A stretch of 64,000 nt of DNA from Amblyornis subalaris (GCA_018881555.1 JACAXG010000232.1:64042-128041), one strand, 5' to 3'; positions 24,601 to 36,587 are shown, counted from the first letter of the stretch. Notes: generated by a model not told the origin, from the sequence alone. Made by a program: numbers and translations.

Positions 24601-27600
24601 GATGCTTTCTGTCACTACAGTGCTTTAATAGGGCACTTCCTTTTCTTCTGCTTGCATTTCAGGAAAAAGCACCAAAACAACAGGAATGGCTTTAGCCATT
24701 CCCACTCTTTAGACTTGGTTATAAACCAAGAGAAGCCAACTAACGATTTCCAGCACCTCCAGCTTGACCCCAATGCCTCGCTGTGCAGCATCCAGCCTGG
24801 CTGGAGGTGCCCGACCTGGCGAGCTGGTCTAATTTCCAAAGAGCTGGAATTCCAGCCAGCTGAAAAGTGAAGATGTAACTGAAGTCTCTGGCACCTGGGC
24901 AAACAACATGGACAAGTGATCATTATTACTCTTCCAAACTACCTAGATAGCAGCACAGCCAATGAGTTCTGTAGTTCTCATGTGGCTTGGAAAAGCCGAG
25001 AGCAGCAGAACTGCTGGTGGGAATAAGGACCAGGGACTCAGTGAAGTGCACAGGAGTAAAGACATCCTGATCTCATCCCATGCAGTGCTCTTCTTACCTT
25101 CACTGCTGGTCTCTGACTGGTAGACTAAGTCCTTTTTCCTTCCTGGGAGCCTTTTGTGCCAGAAGGCTGGGCTGGGAGAGTGGAAAAGCAAGAGAGAAGG
25201 CAGACAGGAGGGAGTCTGATTGAGTCCATCCAAGAACAAAGCAGCCATTTGAAAAGAAATGTGCTTTTTTATGTCATGGTTGGGGCAGTTAAATGCAAGA
25301 CTATTGTAGCAACAAGAAGTTCTTTGCTAAGATGCTTTGTTTCAAACACCAAGTTTACAGATGCAGTCACTGTAAAGAGAAACTCCTCTGACATTGACAA
25401 AGGAACCTGCATGTCCCTTTTTAAAGATCTAAACTCCTGACACATCACTTTTACAAACAATCTGCTAGTGTGGCTTAAAAGTAAGTGTGTGACGGTATCA
25501 AGAATACAAACGGCAGCACAAGAGACCCTGGTCACCTTCTGCATGATTAAAGCATCACACTCGGATGGGGTCCTATAAAGCTGGTTCTCTTGCATCCATA
25601 TGCACAGTTTCTCTTTTATCCCGTAACAGGGAAGCTCTCACTGCATCCTCTTTCTTAACAAGGACATTCCTGGAGTCATCTTCCCCGACCAGATGACAGA
25701 CTTTCTTGAAGCCATTAGGGATCCAGCATCTCCAGGACTCCGTTCTTCTACAACCTGATCTAGTGGAAGGTGTCCCTGCCCATGGCAGGGGGTTGGAACA
25801 AGATGAGCTTCAAGGTCCCTTCAACCCCAAACCATCCTGTCATTCTACGAAATCTGCCTGAAATCAGCCANGACACTCATGAGTTGTAACAGTCTGGGAG
25901 ACAAACTCACACGCCCATAAGCAACCTGGTCGCCTTGATCTCTTTCCTTCAGGAAGCCACTCAGGCCACAACCGCCGNGCTCAGGCCCTGAGCACACAAG
26001 TCAGCTCGGTTTCACCATCTGACCCTGCCCGATCCCTCCAAACTCACAGANGGACTGTTTCCATTCCTAGAGGATTTAGAAGTCAAATCTCACCCTGCAC
26101 TGTAGCACAGTCAGACTGGAACCNACTGTCCAGGCTTTGCGACAGGAGATACTGTGTTCTGCCTGCCGTGAGACAAACCAGACAGAGCAGCTGGACAGCC
26201 CCCTCAGGCCATGTCTACACAGTCGGCGTGGCTCTCAAGTGGGATCTCTGGCACACAAAGCTACGCTGGCACGAATTCCTATGCGGCTTTATCAGCAAAG
26301 CTGCGGTGAGCAGCCAGCTGGTTGCTAACAAGGCAGCTAACCTATTTCCTTGAGCTGGGGAACACCTCCTGCAGGAAACTTGAGAAAAAAACCAGACAAA
26401 CNACAAGAACAACCAAAAAAAACAAACACCAAAAAANCCCCAAACAAATCCCCAAACAAAACCCAAACTAACTCAGAGAGTCTTCAAAGTGCAGGGTTTG
26501 CAGTGTCAGTTGGGCAGTCCCCTGCAGTTCTTCCTTCAGCTCAGTTGCTCACTGGGTTTAAATCATCATCATCAAGGTTCTGGTAATTAAAGAGCACCCT
26601 CGTTCAGCATATTCTGTCCATATTTAAGTACAGAAGGTGGCTTTATACTCTGTTGCTCTGCCCTGAGAGTTGCACCCATTCAGGTGCTTTGCTGATGCTC
26701 TCCCCAGCAAACCAGTAAAACATTNCTGGCACCAACATGCTCTAGTTCCATCACAGAATATCCTTGAGTTGAAAGTGACCTGTCAGCATCAAGACCAACT
26801 CCTGGCCCTGCACCAAACACCCCAAGAGTCACATCATGTGCTGGAGAGCATTGTCTAAACACTTCTTGAACTGAGACAGGCTTGGTGCTGTGACCACGTC
26901 CTCGGGGAGTCTGTTCCAGTGCCCAAGCATCCTCTGATGAAAAATCTTTTCCTGATATCTGACCTAAAGCTCCTTGACTCAGCTTTATGCCATTTCCTTG
27001 AGTCCTGTCACTGGTCACGAGAGTGAAGAGATCAGTACCTGCCCCTCCACTTCTCCATGNGAAGAGGTTGAAGAGTGCAATGAGCTCTCCCCTCAGTCTC
27101 CTCCAGCTGAACAAACCAAGTGCCCTCAGCCACTCCTCATANAGCCTCNACAGACCCTTCCCCATCCTCATGGCCTCCTTTGGACACTCCCCAATAGCTT
27201 AATGTCTTTTTAATACTGTGGTGCCCAAAGCTGCCCCCAGGATTGGAAGTGAGGCTGCCCCAGTGCAGAGCAGAGCAGGACAATCCTCTCCCTCACCCAG
27301 CCAGCAACGCTGGGCCTGGTGCCTCCAGGACAGGGATGTCCCTCCTGGCTGCCAGGGCACTGCTGACTCAGATCCAACTGGCCATTGACCAGGACACCCA
27401 GGCCCCTTCCCACAGCTGCTCTCCAGCCTTAACCCTAACCCAGTCCATACACATAGGCAGGATTGCCCCATTCCAGGTGCAGAATCCGGCACTTGCCCTT
27501 GCTAAACTCCGCATGGTTGGTGATTGTCCACCTCTGATTTGTCAAGGTCTCTCTGCAGGGCCTCTCTGCCCTTGAGGGAGTCGACAGCTCCTCGCAGTTA

Positions 27601-30600
27601 GTGACGTCGACAAACTTACTTAGTATTCCTTTGAGTCCCGTGTCCAACTTGTTGAAGAGCACAGGGCTGAGGATGGAGCCCTGCGGAACTCCACCAGTGA
27701 CCAGTGCCAGCCTGATGTCACCCCAGTCACTGTCACCCTTTGTGCCCGACCCGTGAGCCAGTTGCTCATCCATCATGTAACACCGTTATCCAGCTGTGGG
27801 CTAGACATTTTGTCCAGAAGAATCCTGGCAGAGACAGTATCAAAAGCTTTGCTGAAGTCCAAAGAGATTCCACCTCCTGGCTTTCCTAGATCAACCAGGT
27901 GGGTTACCCCATCACGAAAGGAAATCAGGTTTGACAAACAGGTCTTTCCCCTCACGAAGCTGTGCTGGCTGTGACTGATGCCTGCATTGTCCTCTAGGTG
28001 TTTTTCAATTCTTCTCAGAATAATCTTTTCCATGATTTCACCAGGCACCGAAGTGAGACTGACAGGCCTGTAGTTTCTTGGGTCCTCCTTCTTGCCCTTC
28101 TTGAAAATCAGAACAATACTCACCAGCTACCAGTCAGCTGGGACCTCTCTGGATTCCCAAGACTGCTCAAAAATCAACCACCAAGAGAGGCTTTGCAATG
28201 ACATCAGCAGCTCCTTGAGGATTCCTGGATGAATCCCATCAGGCCCCATAGATTTGCAGGGATACAGTCAGAGCAGCAGATCCCACACAACTTCTGGGTC
28301 AACTGGGAGTTGGCCATTCTCACAGTCATGGTCCTCCAGCTCAAGGCACTGAAACTCCACTGATCCATCCTCTGTGTTGAAGATAGAGGCAAAGAAAGCA
28401 TTAAACACCTCTGCCTTGTCCCTGTCCCTGATTGTGAGGTGACCATCCTCATCCTGGAATGGACCAATGTTATTTCTAATCTGCCTTTTGCCATTTATAT
28501 ATTTGAAAAAAATCTTTTTATTGTCCTCCACAGTTCTGGCAGCTTCAACTCCAATTGAGCTTTGGCTGCACAAATTTTCTCCCAACAGTGGGGAGCAGCA
28601 TCTCTATGTTCTTCCAATGTCACCTGATCTTGCCTCCACAGGGCACACACCTTCCTTTTCCATCTTATTTCCCAGAGAAGATCCCTGTTCAGCGAAACTG
28701 GTCTTCTGCCTCGCCTGCTTGACTTCCAACACTTGGGAATTGCTGTTGCTGTGCCCTTAGGAGATGATGTTTAAAAAGCGACCAGTACTGATGGACCCCA
28801 GCACCTGCAAAAACATTTTCCCAGGGGACCTTACTCACTAAGTCCCTGAGCAGNCTGTAGTCTGCTCTCCTCATGGCCACACTTGAGCACTTCCTCCTCA
28901 TGGCCAAAGCTGAGCACTTTTCCTCCTGTCACCAAAGATTTTAAACTCGATGGCTCCCTGGTTCCTGTGGCCAAGATGGCCTCGATCTTCATTTCGCTCA
29001 CGAGATCCACTCTGTTGACAAGCAGTAGATCCAGGAGGGCATCTTTCCAAGTCAGGTCTCTCAGGACCTGTTCCATAAAGATGTCATGCAGGTGTTTTAG
29101 GAACCTTCAGGTTGTACCAGCTGTGTGAGGCTCCCAGTTAATTTCTGGCAAGTTGAAGTCTCCCATAAGGACAAGGGCAGTTGTCTTGGAATCGTCCCTT
29201 AGTTCCTCAAAGAATAATTTCTCGGTATCAACATCCTGGCTGGGAGGTCCAGAGTAGACTCCCAGTGACATCCACATTATTTGTTTGCCTCTTGATTCCT
29301 ATCCAGAGGCTCTCAACTGCCATTGCCAACTGTGAGCTCCAGACACTCCAACTCTTCTAATACATACAGTGCCACCCCTCTGCCTCTCCTGCCCTGCCTA
29401 TCCCTCCTGTCCATCAGAGCACTCCAGTGACAGGACTCATCCCACCAGATTTCAATTACACCAACAGTGTCAAATGTCTGGGATTGGGCCAAGGCCTGGA
29501 ACTTCTAGTGTGTTTGTCCTTCATGCTGGTCCATTAGTGCAGAAACATTTCAGGTGTGGTACATTGTAGCCAATACCTGGTGAAGCAGATTAAGGGATCC
29601 TATTAGTGCTCCTTTCCTCAAGTTTTGGCACTCCATCCCACTGCTCATCACTGGTGACTCTGGCTTTGTTCCTTTCCCCTTTCCAAGCTAGTTTATGGCC
29701 CTATCCACAAGCCCTGCCAGCCCCTGTGCTAGAACTCTTTTTCCCCTCTGAGAAAGGTGCATCCTGTCAGATGTCAGTAGACGAGTTGTTCAACAGATCA
29801 TCCCATCTATCTCTGCTCCAAAAGCTGGAAATGTGGTTATATTCACATTTTTTCATTTTACAGCCTCAAAAATTAATTTCATAGCCATGTACCAAGGTGT
29901 TATTGCCTCTGTGGTGAATGCTCCAGTGCCTGTAGTCACGGCCAGAGTTCTCCGTTACAAAATACAGAGAAAACATTTTTTAAATTATACTCTATTATGA
30001 GAAACCAAACACCCTACCTGAGCTCAGTGTGTTTGACTTTCTCTCAGGTTTTCCTTAGTTTGCTGTTTCATTGCTTCCTAGCTGCAAGCTGGGTTTTTGT
30101 TGTGAGTCATTGCCAACTCGCTGCAGAATTAAATGCTTAATGCACAAACTCTACAGACTATTAGGCAACAAAAAAACCTGGAAAAAACAAGACCATGCCG
30201 CTGAAAAAAACCCAACAGCAGTGCAAAAAGTCTTGTTTCCTCCCTTCCAACTGCCTTTCTCTCCAAAGGGGCAGTCAAAGAGCCACCTCCATCAACCAAG
30301 TCCCAAAGCTGGTGTGCCTGCACACTGCTTGCTCCCATGTGGAGCACAAAACAGTTCACCTCCCACCCAAGTGCTCAGGCCACAGGTGCTGTGAATCTTA
30401 CCCAGCCTCTCTCAAGATACCTTCTGCCATGGATTCAGACCCACTCTTAACCTATACACACATATTCCCACTCCTCATCTCACTCTCAGTTTACTTTATA
30501 GCTCCCTTGTTCTTTGTAACACCCATCTTATGGGCCAGCTTTCTATCCTGGCTGTTCTCATCCCAGACAGGGCTCAAAAAACCCACAAGTGGCACCTGCT

Positions 30601-33600
30601 GTCTCAGAATAAAAGCATTTTTCTTCCAAAATCTAGCTCCAAGTTAACATGCAGCTCCCAGTGCCTGCCCTGGTAAAGGCAATTTCCCTGACAGCACATC
30701 TCTTAAGAGACATTTCAAGCTGAACTGGCCACGACCCTGTTGCTGGTCCAGTCCTGCTCAGACAGGTGAAAGCAAAGCACCTCCATCCGTGCACAACCAC
30801 CACTTCCCATTGCCAGAGGAATGGGATTTTGCTATTTGTTTTCTGCAGCATGAATAAAAATCTGTCACCACCCTGATGGGAAACACCACCTCAGGCCCCA
30901 CAGACCAGGCATCAGGATTCCACTTCAGCACCAAACCACACATTTAGTGTTCGAGTCCTTCTGTTTGTCCGCAAAGTTCACCAAATATGCTTCATTTGCA
31001 TATAAAAAGTACTGCAAATGACCCCATTTCTACTGGCTTTGCACAAATATTCAAAGACAAATCCAGGCTGGAAGGAATGATGATTTCCCACAGATTCCTA
31101 GCAGAGTTCTAACGATTTTTCACATGAACTCATTTTGCAAACTCTCCTGCCTTTAATATGACCTTCATGAAAACAGACATGCAGCATGGAAGAGGCTCCT
31201 CATATGCCCAAGCAGCTAAATTCTAAGAGCTTTATCTCTCTGATGAACACAAGAAACTCCAATCCCATGGAACCCTACCTGTGTTTGCTCCGTGCTCAGC
31301 CATATTTGCAGATATTTTGCTATTCGCTCTACCTGCAGCCCCCTCTGGCCCCCCAAAGTGCTTTGCGCAGGGTGGTAAGATGGCTATGAGGGAAGTGATC
31401 TCATATTTGGGTAGAGACACTGATCCCACTGCCTGCTGGGAGATGTAGTTTTACAACCAGACCAAACTGGGGCGCGCTAAGAGGAGGTGATGTTGTGGAA
31501 GGAGCACCTGGATCTCCTGTCCGAGCAAGCACACCTGATGCAGCAGAGCTGTGAGGCCTTCACACAGAACAAGATGGTCAGACAGCACTTGTGTAGCAGA
31601 GGACAGTGCTGTTAGAATAGTTATGCTTTACCCAGGGCACTGGGTGCCTGTTTGCTTGCTAGCTCTCCCTAATTTCTCCCAATGCATCCTGTTGTTCTCC
31701 AGAAGCTGCATCTAACCCTGTCCTGCCTGATCCACTGTGTCTAACCATGCTCCTCTGCCTACAGCATTCCTTAGCCGTTGGTCCGTGGACCTCAGAAGTA
31801 GCCCACGAAACTGAAGGAAACATTTTCCTACCAAACAAGTGACTAAATTCAAAGCTTACACGGAAAAGGCCACCGTGGCAACTGTGCTGTATAGGAGACA
31901 GCCTAGGGCTTCTCCTAAAGCCGTGAGTCGATCCCCCAGTAAGACAGGCTGGGAAACACCACTCGAGCACACCGTGACAGCCAGAGCTGGGAGCCACTGG
32001 CCCAGCCTGAGTCAGCCAGCCTCGAGCGTGGCTGACAGGCACCACTGTGCAGCAATCCTGCAGAAACCTGCTCTTCCCAGACAGCTGCAGCCTGGGTACA
32101 GCCAGCAGAAATTTATTTGTCTCATTAGAGGAAAGTATGTAAGAACTACCACTGAAATGAAGTTCTACTTAGTGGGTGTGGACCTAAAGCTCCTTTTTGT
32201 GCTTGGAATTTTGTGGAAGTGGCTGAACATCAGGGATGCAGGCAGGTATCAACCTGCAAGGTCAGTCCAGTCAGATACTTTACTTACACTCCCCATCCCC
32301 AAGGCACTGCCTTTAGCAGAAAAAAANTATGCAGGCTCAGGTTCACAGCTAAAACCACCACCGCGACCACACATCTTGGGACAACTGAGATGGAGCTACT
32401 AACAAAGNCTATCATTATTATTAACCTAATGTGTTACCTGACTGTATTTTTACGAATACCAAAAAGCCTTTCTTAACTCAAGCTTTGTATTACAGTAAAA
32501 CTCAGTGTCTGGGCATGAACCAGGCTCTGCCCAGCAGCAGCTGGCTGCACTTCATCAGCTACTTTCACTGCCATAAACTATTACTATGAGCACACAAAAA
32601 GCAGTGCAAGGCAGAAGAGCATCAAGATTAAGCTAAAAAAGAAAAAAAATAATTAAAAAGTCAGTCAGCCACCAACAAATCCTTTAAAAAAGTTCCCAGC
32701 CAAAGGGTTCCATATAAACTTCCCATCACACCAAGCTACAATTGCCAAAATGGTTCATTTTCACACACTGATCGCCAGTATTGTTGATAAGAGATAGCAG
32801 AACGGGTAATAAATTGATCAATTCATTAAGAAAAATGACATTTTCCCTTATAAAATAGAACATGTAACTCATATCTTAAGAATATCTTTTACAAGAACAT
32901 AAAATTCTCATTTCTCAAAGGCATATGTATAAGAACACTAATCTTGGGAAAAAGGAGAAAACCATAGTGCTTACCAGAATAAAGAAAAACATCCTTAAAG
33001 ATACTCTTTCTGCAACTAGTATCTCAGTGAAGGTATTCCAACAAAGCTAGATACCCTTTTTAATGTATATATATAAAAAAATGAACCACAATTATGGAAC
33101 CTTAAAATTGTATTTTGTTATTTTCTTTAGTTAGACACTAAAACAATACAAAAACACAGACCAGTAGGTACAAACAAGACTATGCTGTTTTCCTACATGG
33201 AAAAAAACTTCTCTTCCCTCCTCTACCCAAATCAAAGTTTTCCCACACTTTGGAAAATTAGATACATGTGGGAAAAGTAGCACTGGGTATCAATCTTCAC
33301 AAATTTTGCCAGGGTCTACCTTCCTCTTTTAGTGAGGAAATTTGCCCTGCTGGAACAGCCTGGAGAACGTGCCTGTCTATGCCAGCATCACCTTTCTGAC
33401 CATGTCCAACAGCTCCAGAAGAAGCCATGAAGTTTTTCTCCTAAAGGCAAGGTGAGAATTAACCATTGAGGGATACCCTGCCCTCCATGGGTGATGACTT
33501 CTCCAAGCAAGCTCCACATCACAAATCCTTCCCAAGGCAACCCAATGTTTTCTCAGCAGCCACACACACACCATTATTAGATGGTCCTAAACTCTTGCCC

Positions 33601-36496
33601 TGAGTTGCACCTTGCAACCACAGTCACAAGTTGTACGTTTGAAAGGTGCTTTTTCTTGCAAGAATGGTTAAGGCCTAATTTGATTTCTACACAACAAACT
33701 TTTTACATTATCTCATCCCTCACTGAGTTCCCCTATGCTTTCAGGTACTTAATTATTATTTTTTTAATTGATAGAGAAGCATTCTCCATCACTTCCCACT
33801 TCATTATCTGTTTCCTGACTCCTTCTGAAGGAAAGGATCAAAGGAAACACAGACATTTGCTCACCANTCGTGACTTAGCTGTGTATCGTGACATGGTCAT
33901 ATTTGATACCTCCCACTTATATTTCCTGTATCCTGAGTACTGAGTGTAGCATATCCAAGATCAAAAGTACTTCTTACGCCACTGAAGACAATAACAGCTT
34001 TCCCAGATACCTGCTAGGTACAGCTCATTAACACACCAAAAAAAAACCTCCCCAAAAGAAGAAAGCAAATCCTACCTGAACCCACTGAGTCATAAACAAG
34101 TTAAAATAATCCATAAATGAAAAGAAAAGAAATTCATCACGAGTTGTCTGCAACATCACAACCTAACTTCCCGTTCCACATCTTGGAAAAGTTTGGGATA
34201 TAACAATTAACTTACGTGCCCCCAAAGCGAATTCTTTTACCTGTATATCTGTTGGTCTAACACAAGGTGCTACTTTTCCTTCCCAAAATGTCCCTTTCTC
34301 ACACCTTTTTCCCATCATACCTTTACAACCTGCTTAAACAGCCCCTAAGAAAACAAGGAATTCTGCCTCAATGCAGCACCCCTGGAAATACTGACCACAG
34401 TCCTGGGATAGCAGGCTGTTCAAGTAAGGGAAACTGATCCGCTTCAGCTCATCCAGCTTCTCCTTCAGCTTCCTGACTTGGCTGTCCGAGCGGCTGATCC
34501 TCTGCCTCAGAAGTTTCAGCTCTCCGTTCTTCTTCTCCACCTGCTCCCGCAAGCAGCACACCTGGCTCTTGCTCTGCCGGGAGGAGAAGCAGTACGAGTG
34601 GAGGGAGTCGATGAGCTTGCAGGCCCCCGAGGCCGACATGATCACCTCATTGATGGACATGGGGTTGGCGTCCGTGTCACCCTTCCGCCCCACCACGGCC
34701 TCGGTGGCGGGCCGAGGGGTCAGGTCTGCCGGGGACGCCGACAGACCTTGCGAGGGTTTCTGGGGGGTCGCGGTGAGGGACGATGTCGGGGAGACTTCTG
34801 CAACGGCCTTATCGTGTCCCAGGAGGTGGCTGCTGCAACTCGGTTCCACGTCTCTCTTTGGCCTCTTCCTTTCTAGCTGCTCTTTCGGGAGAGATGGCCT
34901 CTCTCTGGCATGCTTGGAGGAAAAGCTGTACGAGTGGAGGGAGCCGATGAATTTGCAAGCACCAGAGGCAGGAGGGGTGAAGTCGTCCACTGACACGCCA
35001 CTTCTGTCTGCCACCCAGCTCCCCGCCCAGCTGCCCCTGGCACAGTCCTCCACAGGAGACCTCTCGGGCTTTTTCTGCGCTCCAGGCTTCGCACCCAAAT
35101 TATCCCCTAACGTCCTTCTCCGAGGGCCATCCAGCTGGCTGTGGAGGGCCTCTTCCTCCTCGGACACGGATCCCATTTCCTCTTTCAGAGTGGCCTCCTC
35201 CATCTCTTTCATCCCTTGCATCACCATGAAGTCCTGGCCAGAAGATGGGGCCCTCCGCGCTACCTCACCGCCTCCTTCCCGCGGGGCCTCCCCATCCCGC
35301 ACCGGCACCTGCCTGGCTATTTTCCTTCGGCTCCTGACATAATCCAGCTTGTCGTGTTTCTTCTCCACGAGCTGGAAGATGGTAGGGACAGCAGTGGGCT
35401 TCAGCAACCGGTGCCGGTCTTCCAGCCGCTTGGAAAAACTGTCTTTGGTGAAGTGCTCACTGCAAAGAAAGGAATACTTGGTGGGAGTCCAGTTGTCTCT
35501 CTGAACAGCTTTCAGCCACTGAATCAAGCGCTTTGAATCCTTCAGAGGGAACCTAAAACAGGAACACACAAAACCCATGAAAAAATAAACCACATTTGGA
35601 AATCAGAAGGGTTGGTACTCTTAGAACCCCAGAACCATAAAATCATTGAGGTTGGAAAAGACCTTTAAGATGATCAAGTCCAAGATGATGGCTAGGTTTA
35701 GGAGATTCTGATGAAAATTGTGTTTTGACAAGTTACACTCATGCAAGAATTAAGCCACACTCATATAAGAATTATTTCACTTTGGGCTGAAATATTTGAT
35801 ATTCGTTCCTGTATTAACAGCTCCGCTTCACAGAAGACGCAGGACTAGAGCGTGTTGTTTCCATTTTCGTCAGCAACCGACCCATTATTCTGCTCACCAG
35901 CCCCACGAGGAACAGCCTGTCCACAAGGAAGGGGGATGTGACCACCACCAAAACACTCAGCTCAGCCAACACGCTGCCCAGAGCTGCCTCTGTAACTCGG
36001 GTGCTGCTTACCCCGGGTGTGTTTAATAACATCTAATAAGGTGTAGAAATGCCTGGAGTAGAAGAAAACCCTTAAGCAGGGGAACCAGGTTCCGTTTCCA
36101 ATGGGACTCCCGAGATAGGGACTTTGCCCCGGGGAGTCACCTCCGGCGGCATCCCCAGGGAGGGATGAGGCGGGGGACGGGCCGCGGGGGGCACAGACTA
36201 GGGGAGGGTCGGGGGTACAGGCCAGGGAGGGCCCGCGCCCCGCGGCGAGGAGCGCTCCCGCTGCCCGGCCGGGGCTGGAGGCTCCAGGAGCCCCGAGCCG
36301 GTTTCTCCTAAGGGAAACAAAGGGCGGCCGCTGCCGTGGGGGCCCGGCAGGGGAAGCGGGACCAGGGCGCGGGCGGCTCGGCCGCGGCACTTGCGGCGGG
36401 CCGGGCGGGCCGCCCTTACCTGTGGAAGGAGACAGAGCCGCGCCGCGCCTTGCCCTGCCGGTTGGAGCAGTTGGCGGCGGCGCAGCAGATCACCAT
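15652..36496 (-). CDS. THAP4: THAP4: THAP zinc finger plus heme-binding nitrobindin domain
   Basis: Joined exons encode 575 aa (human 577). Residues 1-85 form a THAP C2CH zinc finger: C5, C10, then C56 and H59 (CSEH), closed by AVPTIF at 80-85; this fold binds DNA. Residues 86-350 are low-complexity and acidic/basic, with a duplicated 19-residue motif (221-239, 333-351). Residues 353-397 look like a coiled coil (REQVEKKNGELKLLRQR). From about 415 to the end is a nitrobindin beta-barrel (MLGTWLSDPPGDGT, MHRECGFIRLKPDTNKVAF, VEEGEVNGQEL, TQHLHITYKK); in the family it binds ferric heme, with a C-terminal histidine as iron ligand, and isomerises peroxynitrite to nitrate. The start at 36496 gives MVICCAAANCSN, matching orthologues. 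It is head to head with ATG4B. Confidence 0.97.
15772..19456. other. THAP4: THAP4 intron 5
   Basis: About 3.7 kb without a supported gene. A pair of 22-bp near-identical words with core GCTGTACCCCTTCCAG lies at about 18749-18770 and 18819-18840. No CR1 tail was found here. Confidence 0.6.
19661..19679. repeat. AAG microsatellite
   Basis: A short AAG-rich run abuts the following CR1 fragment. Confidence 0.6.
19690..19968 (+). mobile_element. CR1 LINE 3' fragment in THAP4 intron 4
   Basis: TAGATATTAGGAAGAAATGC, TGTGAGGGTGGGGAGGCCCT, CCATCCCTGGAAGTGTTCAA and AAGGTCCCTTCCAACCCAAA are in standard order. It is antisense to THAP4. Confidence 0.95.
20551..22475. other. THAP4: THAP4 intron 3
   Basis: About 1.9 kb, AT-rich, with an above-average number of single Ns between 21500 and 22020. 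No coding signal. GGCTACAGGGCTACAGGGCT at about 21740 is a small tandem repeat. It might hold an unrecognised old repeat. Confidence 0.5.
23375..23535 (-). mobile_element. CR1 LINE 3' fragment
   Basis: CAGAATAGGCTGAGTTGGAA, CACCCTGCACAGAACAATCC and GAACTCTGCCAGGCTTGGTG read as CR1 on the minus strand, similar in type to the 3' end of 26748-29860. Confidence 0.85.
25745..25850 (+). mobile_element. short CR1 3' tail
   Basis: CTAGTGGAAGGTGTCCCTGC, CCATGGCAGGGGGTTGGAAC and AGGTCCCTTCAACCCCAAAC mark the CR1 end. Confidence 0.85.
26382..26468. repeat. A/C-rich low-complexity tract
   Basis: Repeated CAAAC/CCAAA/AACAC words, with two single Ns. Confidence 0.7.
26748..29860 (-). mobile_element. long degenerate CR1 LINE (about 3.1 kb)
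   Basis: Antisense in window coordinates, same strand as THAP4. The 3' tail is at 26748-26900. Reading from the right, pieces of the second CR1 open reading frame follow in order: an endonuclease region (WWDESCHWSAL about 29430, RGGVALYVLEELE about 29350, GDFNLPEINWE about 29140), a linker region (about 28270-28580) and reverse transcriptase (about 27440-28120). Frames are broken between segments, so it cannot make one protein. It lacks the far 5' part; the right boundary near 29860 is uncertain. Confidence 0.9.
27435..28585 (-). pseudogene. decayed CR1 reverse transcriptase
   Basis: Minus-strand segments read as family reverse transcriptase: NYRPVSLTSVPGEIMEK, SLDFSKAFDTV and GGVPQGSILSPVLFN. 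The catalytic box, normally FADD in CR1, reads FVDV here, and the segments lie in different frames with stops between them. The element is therefore inactive. Confidence 0.85.
34577..34633 (-). repeat. THAP4: THAP4 internal motif, second copy
   Basis: Residues 333-351, ASGACKLIDSLHSYCFSSR. Partner of 34913-34969. It lies directly before the coiled coil. Confidence 0.9.
34913..34969 (-). repeat. THAP4: THAP4 internal motif, first copy
   Basis: Residues 221-239, ASGACKFIGSLHSYSFSSK. Fifteen of 19 positions equal the second copy 112 residues later, while the linker between them is not repeated. Both copies are also present in human THAP4 as I recall it. Confidence 0.9.
35625..35705 (-). mobile_element. 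short CR1 3' tail in THAP4 intron 1
   Basis: ATAAAATCATTGAGGTTGGA, then AAAGACCTTTAAGATGATCA; the reverse complement is the CR1 terminus. The rest of intron 1 (35553-36419) rises into the CpG island. Confidence 0.85.
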
Positions 36497-36501
36497 CTCC
36501 G

Positions 36502-36519
36502 GCCGCCGCCGCCGCCGCC
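36502..36519 (-). repeat. THAP4: CGG trinucleotide run in THAP4 leader
   Basis: Six GCC units on the plus strand, so GGC/CGG in the THAP4 message, ending five bases before its start codon. Confidence 0.8.
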
Positions 36520-36540
36520 CTCGGCCGGCCGGGCCCGCCC

Positions 36541-36582
36541 CNGCCCCCGGCCCCCGCCCCGGCCCCGGCCCCGGCCCCGCCG
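36541..36582 (-). repeat. THAP4: GGGGCC-type run in THAP4 leader or promoter
   Basis: On the minus strand it reads as successive GGGGCC or GGGGGCC units (about six, one interrupted by N). Guanine-quadruplex potential is likely on that strand. It lies 45-90 bp upstream of the THAP4 ATG. Confidence 0.8.
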
Positions 36583-36587
36583 CGCCG

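Larger units (their letters stand above)
22636..34395. other. THAP4: THAP4 intron 2 (11.8 kb)
   Basis: The largest intron in the window. Its main content is the long CR1 at 26748-29860, with shorter CR1 tails at 23375-23535 and 25745-25850 and an A/C-rich tract at 26382-26468. The stretch 29900-34330 is AT-rich and shows no gene or repeat that I recognise. Confidence 0.6.
15652..36496 (-). other. THAP4: THAP4 coding exon map
   Basis: Exons in gene order: 36420-36496 (77 nt), 34396-35552 (1157), 22476-22635 (160), 20441-20550 (110), 19457-19560 (104) and 15652-15771 (120), total 1728 nt. The large second exon carries most of the THAP domain, the linker and the coiled coil; the last four encode nitrobindin. 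The exon 2 to 3 junction creates the glutamate of DCETPQLNP, agreeing with the human junction. The large exon 2 donor is G then GTCAGT at 34395. Confidence 0.95.

Noticed and set aside
27429..27441. Telomere-like TTAACCCTAACCC
   Set aside because: Only about two units, embedded in the CR1 element; not an interstitial telomere array.
34478..35342. Plus-strand open frames of 130-260 codons
   Set aside because: They are antisense shadows of THAP4 exon 2.
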